Source of the DNA: Nitrospirales bacterium
Lineage (GTDB): Bacteria > Nitrospirota > Nitrospiria > Nitrospirales > UBA8639
DNA: 50,533 nucleotides
Direction of reading: 5' to 3'
Assembly (NCBI GenBank): GCA_031315915.1
Contig: JALDRK010000027.1
Coordinates: forward strand, 1-50,533
The position numbers and the translations under genes are program-made. The notes beneath the pieces were generated by a model, which worked only from the letters and a program-made list of their open reading frames with translations, made no database searches and was not told the origin of the DNA. Position 1 is the first letter of the stretch, and every line of letters begins with the position of its first letter. Shown here piece after piece: positions 16,618 to 25,107 of this stretch.

Positions 16618-18474
16618 TTATTCAAGCTTTTCTCCCACGCGTGGAGATCCGCCAGCCATGGCAGGAGCGGCATGGCCAGGTACATCAATAGGTTTGCCGT
16701 GCGGTGGATTGGCCTTTGCTTTGTCGCCCAATGTGGCTACCCAGAAAATAAAGGCTACCAACAAACAGAAGACAAACGTATTGAGCGACATAAAGGCCGC
16801 AGCATATCCTAGAGCTGGCGAAAAGGCATACTCGGAGGTGTCACGCATCACACCGTAAATATGCCAATGCACCCGAGAGGAAGAGCGCGCATAGCCCATC
16901 AGAGACATCAGAAGAATGACCATGACGGCATTTAAGACGAGGCTATATCCCGCCCGGATTGGCATCTTGCCCCACACCATTTCCGTGGTGGTTTTGGCAC
17001 TTTTCATCAGTAGCGCGGTCAGCGGGGTAAAAGTAATCATGATAAACAAGACGATTAACACCTGCGCGACGGAAAAATAATTAATCCTGATAATTGCCGG
17101 GACGAAATATCCCCACACACCCAAAACCACCACGGCTATTCCCGCCAACACCAACAAGGCTCCCATAATAGCCTTGGCCGCTTTCGCCCAACCGGCGGTT
17201 TCTTGTTTTCCCGCTCGCCAGTACATAATAAAACTCATAAACGTCACCAGGATCATGAGATTCGACACGGTCATTTTGGCCGACATGACGCCGAATACCC
17301 CAAGTAGCGGGTGATGCGTCCCTCCCATTTTCCTGGCCTCTTCCAGACTGGCCACCAGGGAGTGAGGGGTCATCCAGACTCCCAGGCACAACAACAACAC
17401 CACCAACATGGCCATGACGGGTTTTCTATATTGACTTTCCGAACCGGGGATCCTGTGAGTGATCCCCATCCAGAAGTAATAATTGGCGCCAAGAAACAGC
17501 ACGCCGATCAGCATAGCCTGAAGGATAAAGAGCCAGGCTAAGAATCCACCCATGAGGGTAATCCCCATTTGCTGGTTATATTGGTAAATTTCACGCATCA
17601 GCCAATACCCGGCAAACGGGAGGGGTAACATACCGAATACTCCGATGAAATTTCCGACGTATCCCATCCAATCATAGTGCTCCCGCTCTTCTTTCGATAC
17701 GGCCAAGAGGTATCGTATTCCGGCATATGCTCCGACGATAAAGCCTCCCAATACCACATTGGCAATCAAACGATGAATATTGACCGGCCACCATGTGGGA
17801 TTTTGCATGGCTGCCCAGGCTCGCTCCCAAGCCGTTCCGTCTGCGACAACCACCGGACTGGCTTGAAAGGTCGCCCAGGAATTGGGAACAATCATGATTC
17901 CCAGGGCGAACACATTGAGTAGAAAACCCAAAAACAGATGAAACGCTTTTTTGTTTCCTTGCATATAGTCCCACCCATACCAGTACATGTAGAGGGTGGC
18001 CGTTTCTAAAAGGAATAACAGGCAATACAGCAGGAAGGAGGGGAAGAACATGTCCGTCAGGTACGCCATCAATTTGGGATAGAGTCCGATAAGCAGAAAG
18101 AGCAGGATTCCACCGAAAAGAGCCGTCGTGGCATAGGCGGATGTCAGAAGTTTGGTAAACTCTTTGGCTAATTTGTCATATCTGGCTTCCTTGGTTTTCC
18201 ATCCGACAATTTCACACACCCAGGCAAAAATCGGTACTCCCAACACAAACCCGGCCAACAGTAAGTGTTGTTGGGCCACAACCCAGACCACATTCCGGCT
18301 CCCCACCCCCGGGATATCCCGGTATTCCACAGACATGGCTTGCGTCGCCCCACCAGCCCAAGCCATCATCGGAAAAAGAAGAAGGGCCAAAAAGGCGCTC
18401 CATCCTAATAGAGATGGATTCCATCTACCTGTTCTTTGGGAATCGTGTTGTGGCCAACAGCCCAGGGATTTCAT
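16618..18474 (-). CDS. Cytochrome bd-like oxidase subunit (fused, CydA-superfamily, OR-N type)
   Basis: The 618-residue protein has a signal-like first helix and about 14 membrane helices. CydA-type features: VVAQQHLLLAGFVLG with His 70 (like haem-b595 ligand His19), FLLETATLYMYWYGWD (like the conserved Glu99 region), and NIHRLIANVVLGG (like His186). The quinol-binding GRQPW loop of true quinol oxidases is absent. This fits the Nitrospira OR-N branch of the bd superfamily, for which oxygen reduction with cytochrome c-like donors is proposed. The C-terminal third resembles the separate ORF at 22394. ATG 18474 follows GGAGGG; an earlier in-frame start (18600) would overlap the preceding gene. 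Confidence 0.86.
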   Translation of the reverse strand: MKSLGCWPQHDSQRTGRWNPSLLGWSAFLALLLFPMMAWAGGATQAMSVEYRDIPGVGSRNVVWVVAQQHLLLAGFVLGVPIFAWVCEIVGWKTKEARYDKLAKEFTKLLTSAYATTALFGGILLFLLIGLYPKLMAYLTDMFFPSFLLYCLLFLLETATLYMYWYGWDYMQGNKKAFHLFLGFLLNVFALGIMIVPNSWATFQASPVVVADGTAWERAWAAMQNPTWWPVNIHRLIANVVLGGFIVGAYAGIRYLLAVSKEEREHYDWMGYVGNFIGVFGMLPLPFAGYWLMREIYQYNQQMGITLMGGFLAWLFILQAMLIGVLFLGANYYFWMGITHRIPGSESQYRKPVMAMLVVLLLCLGVWMTPHSLVASLEEARKMGGTHHPLLGVFGVMSAKMTVSNLMILVTFMSFIMYWRAGKQETAGWAKAAKAIMGALLVLAGIAVVVLGVWGYFVPAIIRINYFSVAQVLIVLFIMITFTPLTALLMKSAKTTTEMVWGKMPIRAGYSLVLNAVMVILLMSLMGYARSSSRVHWHIYGVMRDTSEYAFSPALGYAAAFMSLNTFVFCLLVAFIFWVATLGDKAKANPPHGKPIDVPGHAAPAMAGGSPRVGEKLE

Positions 18475-18511
18475 GTTAGGCCCTCCGCTCGTCAAAGAAA
18501 AATATGAACGG

Positions 18512-19426
18512 TTACTTGCTTGCTTGTTCTTCTGGTGCAGATGATGGCGACGCTTCCGCTTTTGGATTTTTCGCATCGTTTTTCGCTCCGCCAGGGGCAT
18601 CCTTACCCGATGCCTCTTCCGCTCCGCCTTCGGCTTTTTCTTTCTCTAATTTTTCCACCGTTAATTCCGCTTGAAGAACCACCTGCTCGGTCTCCGCCAG
18701 AACCTTACTAGGATCGACTCTCACGATTTCCTTTGGCGGATTGATAAATTCATACTCAGCATGAGGATGGGGAGTAGACACAGGGAGAAGGCCCCAAAAG
18801 ACAAATACGAGCACCACCCCCACTCCCGTAAATGCTGTCAGTAAAAGCGGTTGATCTGAAGGAATTCTCAGTTTATCCCAGAAATGCGTGCGCTCTTCCA
18901 CATTCTCGTCTACGGGGGTTGCTGCCCTTACAAAAGGCTGGGTTAACCAACCCAACCCGTACAACCAAGCATATACCAAGACAAGCAAGACCACAGAAGC
19001 TACACTTCCCCACAATACTAATTCCAGGGTGATTTGTTCGGCCACAGGCAGCGTGGGATACAGGCTTTCCTTAAAACTTTCAACCGTACTGTGGACGGCT
19101 GATTTGACTCCATCCGCCACGGCCGACACCACAATTTTTATTCCCGGCAAGGCTACGGCACTGAATGCTGCCCAGCGAATCCATAGTTTCAATCCTAATC
19201 CTGGTTGAGGATCCACTTTTAACCGATCAATAAAAACCGTCCGTGCACACAGACCAAGGGCCCAGATATCCACTGGAATAGAGACCAGCAACAACATGAA
19301 TAATCCGCTACCCTCCCACGGGTGAACATGGCCGGCTAACAATAGGAGCGCAAAGGCCATTTTAATGGGGAAGCCTGTCCAGAACGTCGGCCAGAAAGTC
19401 AGAAGTCCAAGTTTCGCGTTTGACAT
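18512..19426 (-). CDS. Membrane protein of the respiratory cluster, unknown function
   Basis: The 304-residue protein has about five membrane helices (FPIKMAFALLLLAGH; LFMLLLVSIPVDIWALGL; a segment near 90-105; VLWGSVASVVLLVLVYAWLY near 140-160; LLTAFTGVGVVLVFVFWGLL near 200-220). Its tail (about 250-304) is Glu/Lys/Ala/Pro-rich and surely disordered. I recognise no family and no haem motif, though several His residues in the first helices (GHVHPW) could bind haem. Its place between cytochrome b and the bd-like subunit suggests a structural or proton-channel subunit. Confidence 0.78.
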   Translation of the reverse strand: MSNAKLGLLTFWPTFWTGFPIKMAFALLLLAGHVHPWEGSGLFMLLLVSIPVDIWALGLCARTVFIDRLKVDPQPGLGLKLWIRWAAFSAVALPGIKIVVSAVADGVKSAVHSTVESFKESLYPTLPVAEQITLELVLWGSVASVVLLVLVYAWLYGLGWLTQPFVRAATPVDENVEERTHFWDKLRIPSDQPLLLTAFTGVGVVLVFVFWGLLPVSTPHPHAEYEFINPPKEIVRVDPSKVLAETEQVVLQAELTVEKLEKEKAEGGAEEASGKDAPGGAKNDAKNPKAEASPSSAPEEQASK

Positions 19427-19439
19427 ATTAAGGTACTGT

Positions 19440-20552
19440 CTAATGCAAGAATTCCCGGTTAATAATCGCCGATACCGTAAAAATTAAAATTCCCAGCATC
19501 ACCACAATCCATCCAATCAGCGCGACGGGACGCTTGAAAATGTTTCGTTCTGGGTTGGTATCAATAAAAGGCAGGGCCGCTAAAAACGCCATGAACGCAC
19601 CGGGGATGGCAATGGCTCCAAGGAACTGGCCGAACTCCCCACCAAATATCTTTAAGCGAAGCAATTGAAACAGAAAGAGAAAATACCATTCCGGTTCCGG
19701 ATGATAATCCCCCGGGTCAGGCGTCGCTTTTTCCAAAAGGACCACCGGTTCGATAAAGGCTAAGCTACAGATGATCAAGAAGACCGTGGCCATAGCCACG
19801 ATATCCTTCCATATTTGACGGGGAAAGAAGTAGTCGGTTTTTGCCTTGATTTCTGCAGGCGATCCCCTGAATGGCCCGGCCGGACCGGCCTTTCTGAACA
19901 AAAACAAATGCAACCCTGCCAGGCCTGCCAATGCGGCGGGAAGGACCATGACGTGAATCACAAAAAACCGACTGAGTGTCATTTGCCCTGGAGTGGGTCC
20001 GCCTTTTAAAAACCTGGCCAAAAAGTCGCCGGCAATCGGAGTCTTATCCATAATTTCTACCCCGACCACCGTTGCCCAATAGGCCCGTTGATCCCAGGGA
20101 AGCAGATACCCGGTAAAACCAAACCCCATGACAATGCCAAACAGCACCAATCCCACCAACCAAATCAGCTCTCTGGGTTTTTTATAGGCTCCCCATAAAA
20201 AGACCTGAGACATATGGGCAAAGGCCATAACCACCATAGCCGATGAACCCCAAAAATGGTAACTGAGCAAGAACCAGCCGTAGTCCACTTCATGAATGAT
20301 GTATTGCGTGCTGGCATAGGCATGATCGGTACTCGGCACATAATAAAACATCAACAAAATACCGGTCACCGCCTGGAGGATAAAAATGAAAAGGAGGCAA
20401 GAGCCGAACGCATACGCCCACCGAGATCCACCCGGAACAGGCTCATTCAGCATTTTGGCTTGGATAGTTTTGAGACCTACTCGTTCATCTACGAAATCAA
20501 CGACTTTTTCGAATGGGGAGGGCTCTTGAACGACCTTAGATGGACCTTCCAT
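19440..20552 (-). CDS. Cytochrome b of a complex III-like module (b6/IV fused)
   Basis: The 370-residue protein is a full-length cytochrome b. Helix B has SYHFWGSS...FAHMS with 13 residues between the His, and helix D has VIHVMVLPAALAGLAGLHLF with 14, the b6-type spacing, giving two haem-b sites. The quinol-site PEWY occurs within HPEPEWYFLFLFQLLR, and GFTGYLLPWDQRAYWA matches the Qo region. Both halves (b6 and subunit IV) are in one chain. It oxidises or reduces quinone and pairs with the Rieske protein encoded immediately upstream (49 nt apart). Confidence 0.93.
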   Translation of the reverse strand: MEGPSKVVQEPSPFEKVVDFVDERVGLKTIQAKMLNEPVPGGSRWAYAFGSCLLFIFILQAVTGILLMFYYVPSTDHAYASTQYIIHEVDYGWFLLSYHFWGSSAMVVMAFAHMSQVFLWGAYKKPRELIWLVGLVLFGIVMGFGFTGYLLPWDQRAYWATVVGVEIMDKTPIAGDFLARFLKGGPTPGQMTLSRFFVIHVMVLPAALAGLAGLHLFLFRKAGPAGPFRGSPAEIKAKTDYFFPRQIWKDIVAMATVFLIICSLAFIEPVVLLEKATPDPGDYHPEPEWYFLFLFQLLRLKIFGGEFGQFLGAIAIPGAFMAFLAALPFIDTNPERNIFKRPVALIGWIVVMLGILIFTVSAIINREFLH

Positions 20553-20601
20553 AAATATTTAATGAATCCCTCAAAAGATAGGAAAATAAGAGGCGTATAA
20601 C

Positions 20602-21546
20602 TTACAAGAGCCGGATTTGCCCCTTCACACCAGCCTTGTATTCAATATCAATGATGTTGATATTGCCACCAGCATCCACTTTCATTGGCAGAACATCTAG
20701 CGCTCTGGGTGCGGGTCCATCGAGAACCTTTCCCGCCTCATCATAAATACTCAAATGACAAGGACACAGGAATACGCCATCTGGATAATTTTTCGTTTTT
20801 CTCCATTTGTAGCCACACCCAAGATGGGGACATTTCCCTGAAAACCCGATAAATGGAGTCGTGGCCTTATTGGCCCAGACCACATCGCCTTTATTGTCAT
20901 AGAATTTTTTATCTTCTCCTCCATAAACCGCTTCTTGGATTTCAGGAGTTGCCTTGACGACCCAGATGTTTTTCTCGATCTCTTGTTCCGGCATGAAGGC
21001 TTCCTTGAAGCCTCGTGTAAATTTATATTGATACCCGACATTTTCTTTTTGAATCTTATTCACATTCCCCACCTGAAACCAGGAATTGTCATAAGGTTGG
21101 TACATGGGCTTCATGAGATACTTCAATACCGGATAGACAAGCGGAAGTGTGATTAACGCACCAATGGCGTGGGTCATGTTGGCAAAGAACATTCTTCGTG
21201 GAATTTCTCGTTCCAGACGTGGAAGCGGCACCAAGACTTCCCCGGGCTCAACATGGAGGTTATCCTCTAAATGGGCAATCTCCACATCATGGACGGTCAC
21301 AAACGAGTCCCGATCCAACAGAGGATATTGCTCCAAATCTTCCGACGAACACCGAAAGACCACTTCTTCCTCACTCACAACCTCCCGAATTTCTGAAATA
21401 GGCACCTGTCGCTCACCGGATTTTCCGTTGCGACCTTGAATCACCACATGACTGATTTCATGTGAAAGTGGGTCCACCACCACCTTCGAGATTCGTCCAA
21501 CTTCCTTATCCGAGCAGACCGCTTTGGCTGACAATTTAGGTTGCAT
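20602..21546 (-). CDS. Rieske iron-sulphur protein with N-terminal PRC-barrel-like domain
   Basis: The 314-residue protein has three parts: a soluble N-terminal domain (about 1-85: LSAKAVCSDKEVGRISKVVV, HVVIQGRNGKSGERQVPIS) resembling a PRC barrel; one membrane helix (about 125-145); and a Rieske domain with CPHLGC (239-244) and CPCH (261-264), the Cys-His ligands of the [2Fe-2S] centre. In ordinary Rieske proteins only a short tail precedes the helix, so the extra domain, which would lie in the cytoplasm, is unusual. It works with cytochrome b downstream and would pass electrons to the cytochromes c of the operon. Confidence 0.92.
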   Translation of the reverse strand: MQPKLSAKAVCSDKEVGRISKVVVDPLSHEISHVVIQGRNGKSGERQVPISEIREVVSEEEVVFRCSSEDLEQYPLLDRDSFVTVHDVEIAHLEDNLHVEPGEVLVPLPRLEREIPRRMFFANMTHAIGALITLPLVYPVLKYLMKPMYQPYDNSWFQVGNVNKIQKENVGYQYKFTRGFKEAFMPEQEIEKNIWVVKATPEIQEAVYGGEDKKFYDNKGDVVWANKATTPFIGFSGKCPHLGCGYKWRKTKNYPDGVFLCPCHLSIYDEAGKVLDGPAPRALDVLPMKVDAGGNINIIDIEYKAGVKGQIRLL

Positions 21547-21554
21547 GAGGTATT

Positions 21555-22367
21555 TTAATTTTTCTTAATGGGTTTTGGAGTTTCAACGGATGTATCTTTT
21601 AACGTAGCCAAGAATGCCACCAAAGCATCAATTTCTTGGGGAAACATCAAATCTTTATATTTATCGGGCATCTTCCCCTTTTCATATTGTTTCTCAAATC
21701 CCTCCGCCATCCAACTTTTTGGATCGATAATTTTTTCTTTTAATTGCTCGGGGGTCATCAGGCTCCCAATATTATCCAAAACCGGGCCACGCTTTTTCCC
21801 TCCCTGGCCGAATAATTTGTGACAGTTATAACACTCCTGCAGTTCCCATTGCTCTTTCCCCATCGCAATAATGTCCCCTGACGCTGCCCCCCCCGAAGAT
21901 GCAGTCGATTGCGTGGGAACCGCCACCTGGGCTCCAGCCCCCAATGAACTCAATTGTTGAGAAATGGCCTTGGCTCGTTCGTCCAAGGCCTTTGCCCTGG
22001 CAATCAATTCATCGGCTTTTCCTTGTTCAGTTGCCGCTCTTCGAAGTTTCAATATTTTTTCTATTTTTCCTTTTTCATCCTCCGGATCAAATTGAGGGAG
22101 AATCGAAGCCCCGGCAATATACAGCCCGGACAGAAGCACATAAAAAACGACTAAGGCGACTACCGCCTTCCCGCCCTCCAATCGCTTCATAGGCGGTGCA
22201 TCCAGGAGAATAAACACCAAAGATCCAAGCATGGCATAGAGGAAAAACATAATCTGAAATACATCAGGGAAGTGTGTGGCCTTGGCGACCACCACCAAGA
22301 TGACTCCCACAATGATACCGACGACCGTTTTCTTCAAAATTGACTTGATGAAACTTTTCTCAGCCAT
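21555..22367 (-). CDS. Membrane-bound monohaem cytochrome c with helical spacer
   Basis: The 270-residue protein has three membrane helices (about 13-30, 36-56 and 68-90), a helical charged stretch (about 97-140, KIEKILKLRRAATEQGKADE) and a flexible Ser/Ala/Gly linker, then a cytochrome c domain with CYNCH (179-183) and KMPDKY as Met-ligand region. The ATG (22367) follows AGGGGAA. The gene ends 8 nt before the Rieske start, so it is co-translated with the complex III module and may be its c1-like partner. Confidence 0.88.
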   Translation of the reverse strand: MAEKSFIKSILKKTVVGIIVGVILVVVAKATHFPDVFQIMFFLYAMLGSLVFILLDAPPMKRLEGGKAVVALVVFYVLLSGLYIAGASILPQFDPEDEKGKIEKILKLRRAATEQGKADELIARAKALDERAKAISQQLSSLGAGAQVAVPTQSTASSGGAASGDIIAMGKEQWELQECYNCHKLFGQGGKKRGPVLDNIGSLMTPEQLKEKIIDPKSWMAEGFEKQYEKGKMPDKYKDLMFPQEIDALVAFLATLKDTSVETPKPIKKN

Positions 22368-22393
22368 GAAAATTCCCCTTGGCAAATATTTTT

Positions 22394-22963
22394 TTACATT
22401 TTAGCCGTCGCTGGAACCGGAGAAGCCTTCACTTCGGCTGCCTTGGGACTTGCAGATCGGAGAGTCACCATGATGGCAAAACTCACCACCGCGTAAAATA
22501 CAATCGTTACCGCCGTGATCCACCATGCGGAATATGCCAATGTCGGGGTAAATGCTTCCGGTGTAAAATCCGGCACCAGATTATAGACATGAAAGTATTT
22601 TCTGGTCAGGGACCGCACCGTCCCCATCAATCCCATGGTCCAAATCGCGCTAAAAGCCAGGAAAATCAATACGAATTGTGAGGCAAAATCGATCTTACCC
22701 CATATAATGGTTCCTCGCTTTATGGCCCGATTGTACATGATGTAGTTCACGACCGTCAGAAACACCAGCGTGAAGGCCGCGGCATTTTTAGCAGGCATGA
22801 GGGCCAATTCCCCGGCCCAGGATGGCAACTCCAGCTCTTCCCGTGGCTGAGTCAGCGAGTCGGAACAAACCCATGAGGCGTCATCCGTGGCATCGGCCAC
22901 CGCAATCATCAAAAACCCAATCTTGATCATCGTGAAGGCGGAAACGTAAAATTTTTCAGCCAC
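22394..22963 (-). CDS. C-terminal part of bd-like subunit (split by apparent frameshift)
   Basis: The 189-residue frame starts at GTG 22963 and overlaps the preceding ORF by 37 nt. Its second half (FVLIFLAFSAIWTMGLMGTV, TLAYSAWWITAVTIVFYAVV) aligns with the C-terminal third of the fused subunit at 16618-18474 (VILLMSLMGYARSS, FSPALGYAAAFMSLN). The start of this ORF aligns with EKFYVS against AKMTVS in the fused protein. It is best read as the tail of the protein encoded at 22927-24114, separated from it by one missing base at a run of four C on the plus strand (22975-22978). A natural split with coupled translation is the alternative; the GTG has no clear ribosome-binding site. Confidence 0.72.
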   Translation of the reverse strand: MAEKFYVSAFTMIKIGFLMIAVADATDDASWVCSDSLTQPREELELPSWAGELALMPAKNAAAFTLVFLTVVNYIMYNRAIKRGTIIWGKIDFASQFVLIFLAFSAIWTMGLMGTVRSLTRKYFHVYNLVPDFTPEAFTPTLAYSAWWITAVTIVFYAVVSFAIMVTLRSASPKAAEVKASPVPATAKM

Positions 22964-24114
22964 CGGAATCTTGGCCCCAATAGAGGCGGACGCACGACAT
23001 GTAATGCTAGCACCACCAAGGATGTAGGATCTGGTGGAGGAAACATCTTCCAGGTAAATCCCATGATAGCCGGCATCAATAACACCGTCAGTGCCACAAA
23101 CCCGGATATCCGTACGCCTTCTACCCCTTCTATCCGCTTCATGCTCAGCCAGATATAGTAATTACTAGCCAAGAAAATGAGACCGATCATCGCCCCCTGC
23201 ATCTCGAAAAACATCGATAATTGATCAGCCATCATATAGGGACAAATGGAGGCATCATAGTCGCAAAGTTCATAGGCCAAGAGATAGCCCATAAAGGGAA
23301 GCAATAACAGGGCACCCACTCCAATCATATTGCCCACGAAACCCATCCAATCATAGTAGGATCGCTCTTCGTCGGTCTTGGCCCCCATGAACATATAGGC
23401 TGCAATTAACCCCGCAATGAACCCTCCAAAGGTCACATTTCCGACCAGCCGGTGGAGATTTAACGGCATCCAGCTAAAATTCGCCATCTTATCCCACAAC
23501 GTGGCGGTCGCCACAAAATCAACGAGGGATAAATCTCCTGCAGCCTTTGCGGGAGTATTCATAAAGGATGTGGGGCCATCAATGACAAAGAGGGTGACGG
23601 TCCCAACAATATTCAGGAGAACCCCTAACGCAATGTGCCGTCCCTTCTTACTCCCTTTCATCGAATCCCAAGAATAGAAATAAGCATAGAGGACGATGGT
23701 TTCCAGAATAAAGAGAAGCGGATAGATGACCGCGAAGACCAGGAAGAAATGCTTAATCAGCCACGTTGAAAAATCGGGATAGGTGGCCAAGAGCACGAAT
23801 ATGAACAGGCCACCCGTCAAAGCGGTCATGCTATAAAGGATGACCGTGACTTTAATGACCTCTTTTGCCAGCCGATCATATTTGGGATCATTGTTTTTGT
23901 ACCCCAGCCATTCCGACACCACGACAAAAATGGGAGCCCCAAGAATAAACGCAGCAAATAGAATATGTAATTGAGCGACAATCCATACGCCGGTTCGATT
24001 ACCCGTATATGGAAAATCAACCGGCGGAGGCGGCGGCTCCTGCCCAAAGGCATAAGCCGCGACACCAAACACCAACGCGAACAAAAACCACAGACTACGA
24101 TTGAAGGTTTTCAA
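22927..24114 (-). CDS. Cytochrome bd-like oxidase subunit, N-terminal part (OR-N type)
   Basis: The 395-residue ORF has a signal peptide and about nine helices. IVAQLHILFAAFILG holds His 50 (b595-like), FILETIVLYAYFYSWD the conserved Glu, and NLHRLVGNVTFGG the second haem His. No GRQPW quinol motif is present. It is a paralogue of the protein at 16618-18474. After RPPLLG the frame leaves the family pattern and ends in non-membrane residues (PRFRWLKNFTFPPSR); a -1 shift there (adding one G) gives PLLGAKIPVAEKFYVS, which matches PLLGVFGVMSAKMTVS of the paralogue. Joined, the product would be 573 residues. Sequencing error, mutation or programmed slippage cannot be told apart here. Confidence 0.84.
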   Translation of the reverse strand: MKTFNRSLWFLFALVFGVAAYAFGQEPPPPPVDFPYTGNRTGVWIVAQLHILFAAFILGAPIFVVVSEWLGYKNNDPKYDRLAKEVIKVTVILYSMTALTGGLFIFVLLATYPDFSTWLIKHFFLVFAVIYPLLFILETIVLYAYFYSWDSMKGSKKGRHIALGVLLNIVGTVTLFVIDGPTSFMNTPAKAAGDLSLVDFVATATLWDKMANFSWMPLNLHRLVGNVTFGGFIAGLIAAYMFMGAKTDEERSYYDWMGFVGNMIGVGALLLLPFMGYLLAYELCDYDASICPYMMADQLSMFFEMQGAMIGLIFLASNYYIWLSMKRIEGVEGVRISGFVALTVLLMPAIMGFTWKMFPPPDPTSLVVLALHVVRPPLLGPRFRWLKNFTFPPSR

Positions 24115-24218
24115 GGGACTCAGCCCTCCTTCTTTCTTTTGAGATTTCCAAAGGACATGATAATCATAAACGCAAAGAGTGAAGGTAATAACCCTTTGCG
24201 ATCAATTGGTCGATGGCA

Positions 24219-24764
24219 TTATTCAGTTTTTGGTTCGCCCTCAGCCGGTTCCGAAGCGGCACCAGCCGGAGCTGTCATAGGAGCATCTGCAGGCACCCAG
24301 GCTTTTTTTCCTGGATCGTATTTTTGCCCATTCAATCCAAAGGTCGCTTCAAAAGCAATCACCTTCCAAATTGCATCTTCCGACAATTTACTTTTCCAGG
24401 CTTTCATCTTGGTTCCGGCCACACCTTCATTGACTCGCCAGAACCATTGGGAATCCGAGTACAGTTTCATATGCTCCGTGTTGCGAAAATCCCGGGCTCC
24501 AGCCTTAACCGGCTTTCCATCCTTTCCGTGACAACTGGCACAATTCACGTCAATATTCTGCACACCGGTAAAGATCGCCTTGCCCTCTTCAATAATCGCC
24601 GGGTTATTCCAATAATCCGGCGGCATGTGCTTGTCAGCATATTCCGGAGGCGCAGGAGGAGGAGGCTGCGGCGGTCCACTTTCGCCACCACATGCCGATA
24701 TCGATAGCCCAAGCACCGCCAACCCGATTACGAAAACAATCTTTCCATCTTGATAAACCTTCAT
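24219..24764 (-). CDS. Monohaem cytochrome c lipoprotein
   Basis: The 181-residue protein, the first of the operon, has a lipobox (LSISAC, Cys 25), a Pro-rich linker (30-40), and a cytochrome c domain with CASCH (75-79) and axial Met in GTKMKAW. The last 30 residues are Ala/Pro/Glu-rich. Anchored by lipid on the periplasmic side, it could be the mobile link between the supercomplex and other donors. A GAGGGGGA ribosome-binding site lies just before the ATG. The untranslated 340 nt upstream should hold the operon promoter. Confidence 0.88.
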   Translation of the reverse strand: MKVYQDGKIVFVIGLAVLGLSISACGGESGPPQPPPPAPPEYADKHMPPDYWNNPAIIEEGKAIFTGVQNIDVNCASCHGKDGKPVKAGARDFRNTEHMKLYSDSQWFWRVNEGVAGTKMKAWKSKLSEDAIWKVIAFEATFGLNGQKYDPGKKAWVPADAPMTAPAGAASEPAEGEPKTE

Positions 24765-25107
24765 TGTTCCCCCTCGCTTACATGATTCCTAATAACCAAA
24801 TTCTTGGCCTCACGGCTGCATCTTTAAGCTGAAGCCTCATGAATAACCTAACTAACCTACCGACAAATTCCTCTTTTAAAAAAAGACACCTATACCTTTT
24901 TTAGGATTTTTTGGGTTTTCCTTACTTGACTAGTTCGCTTTTTCGGATCAATTTGTATTTTTGGGTATTCCTAAAACAGCCAAGAATTCAGCCAAGATTA
25001 TTCCGGATAGCCAAACACAGGGTTTCTGCCAAATGGGTACAGCCTGACAGGGGCCTCCCAAATTAATGGGCACCATCCGCTCGATTTTTTGATCACAAGT
25101 GTCCAGC
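24765..25107. other. Upstream region of the respiratory operon
   Basis: AT-rich stretches (24880-24960) suit a promoter for the minus-strand operon, but I could not fix a -35/-10 pair with normal spacing. No coding frame is convincing. Confidence 0.4.

Noticed and set aside
24880..24960. Candidate promoter boxes upstream of the respiratory operon
   Set aside because: No -35/-10 pair with acceptable sequence and spacing; only AT-richness.
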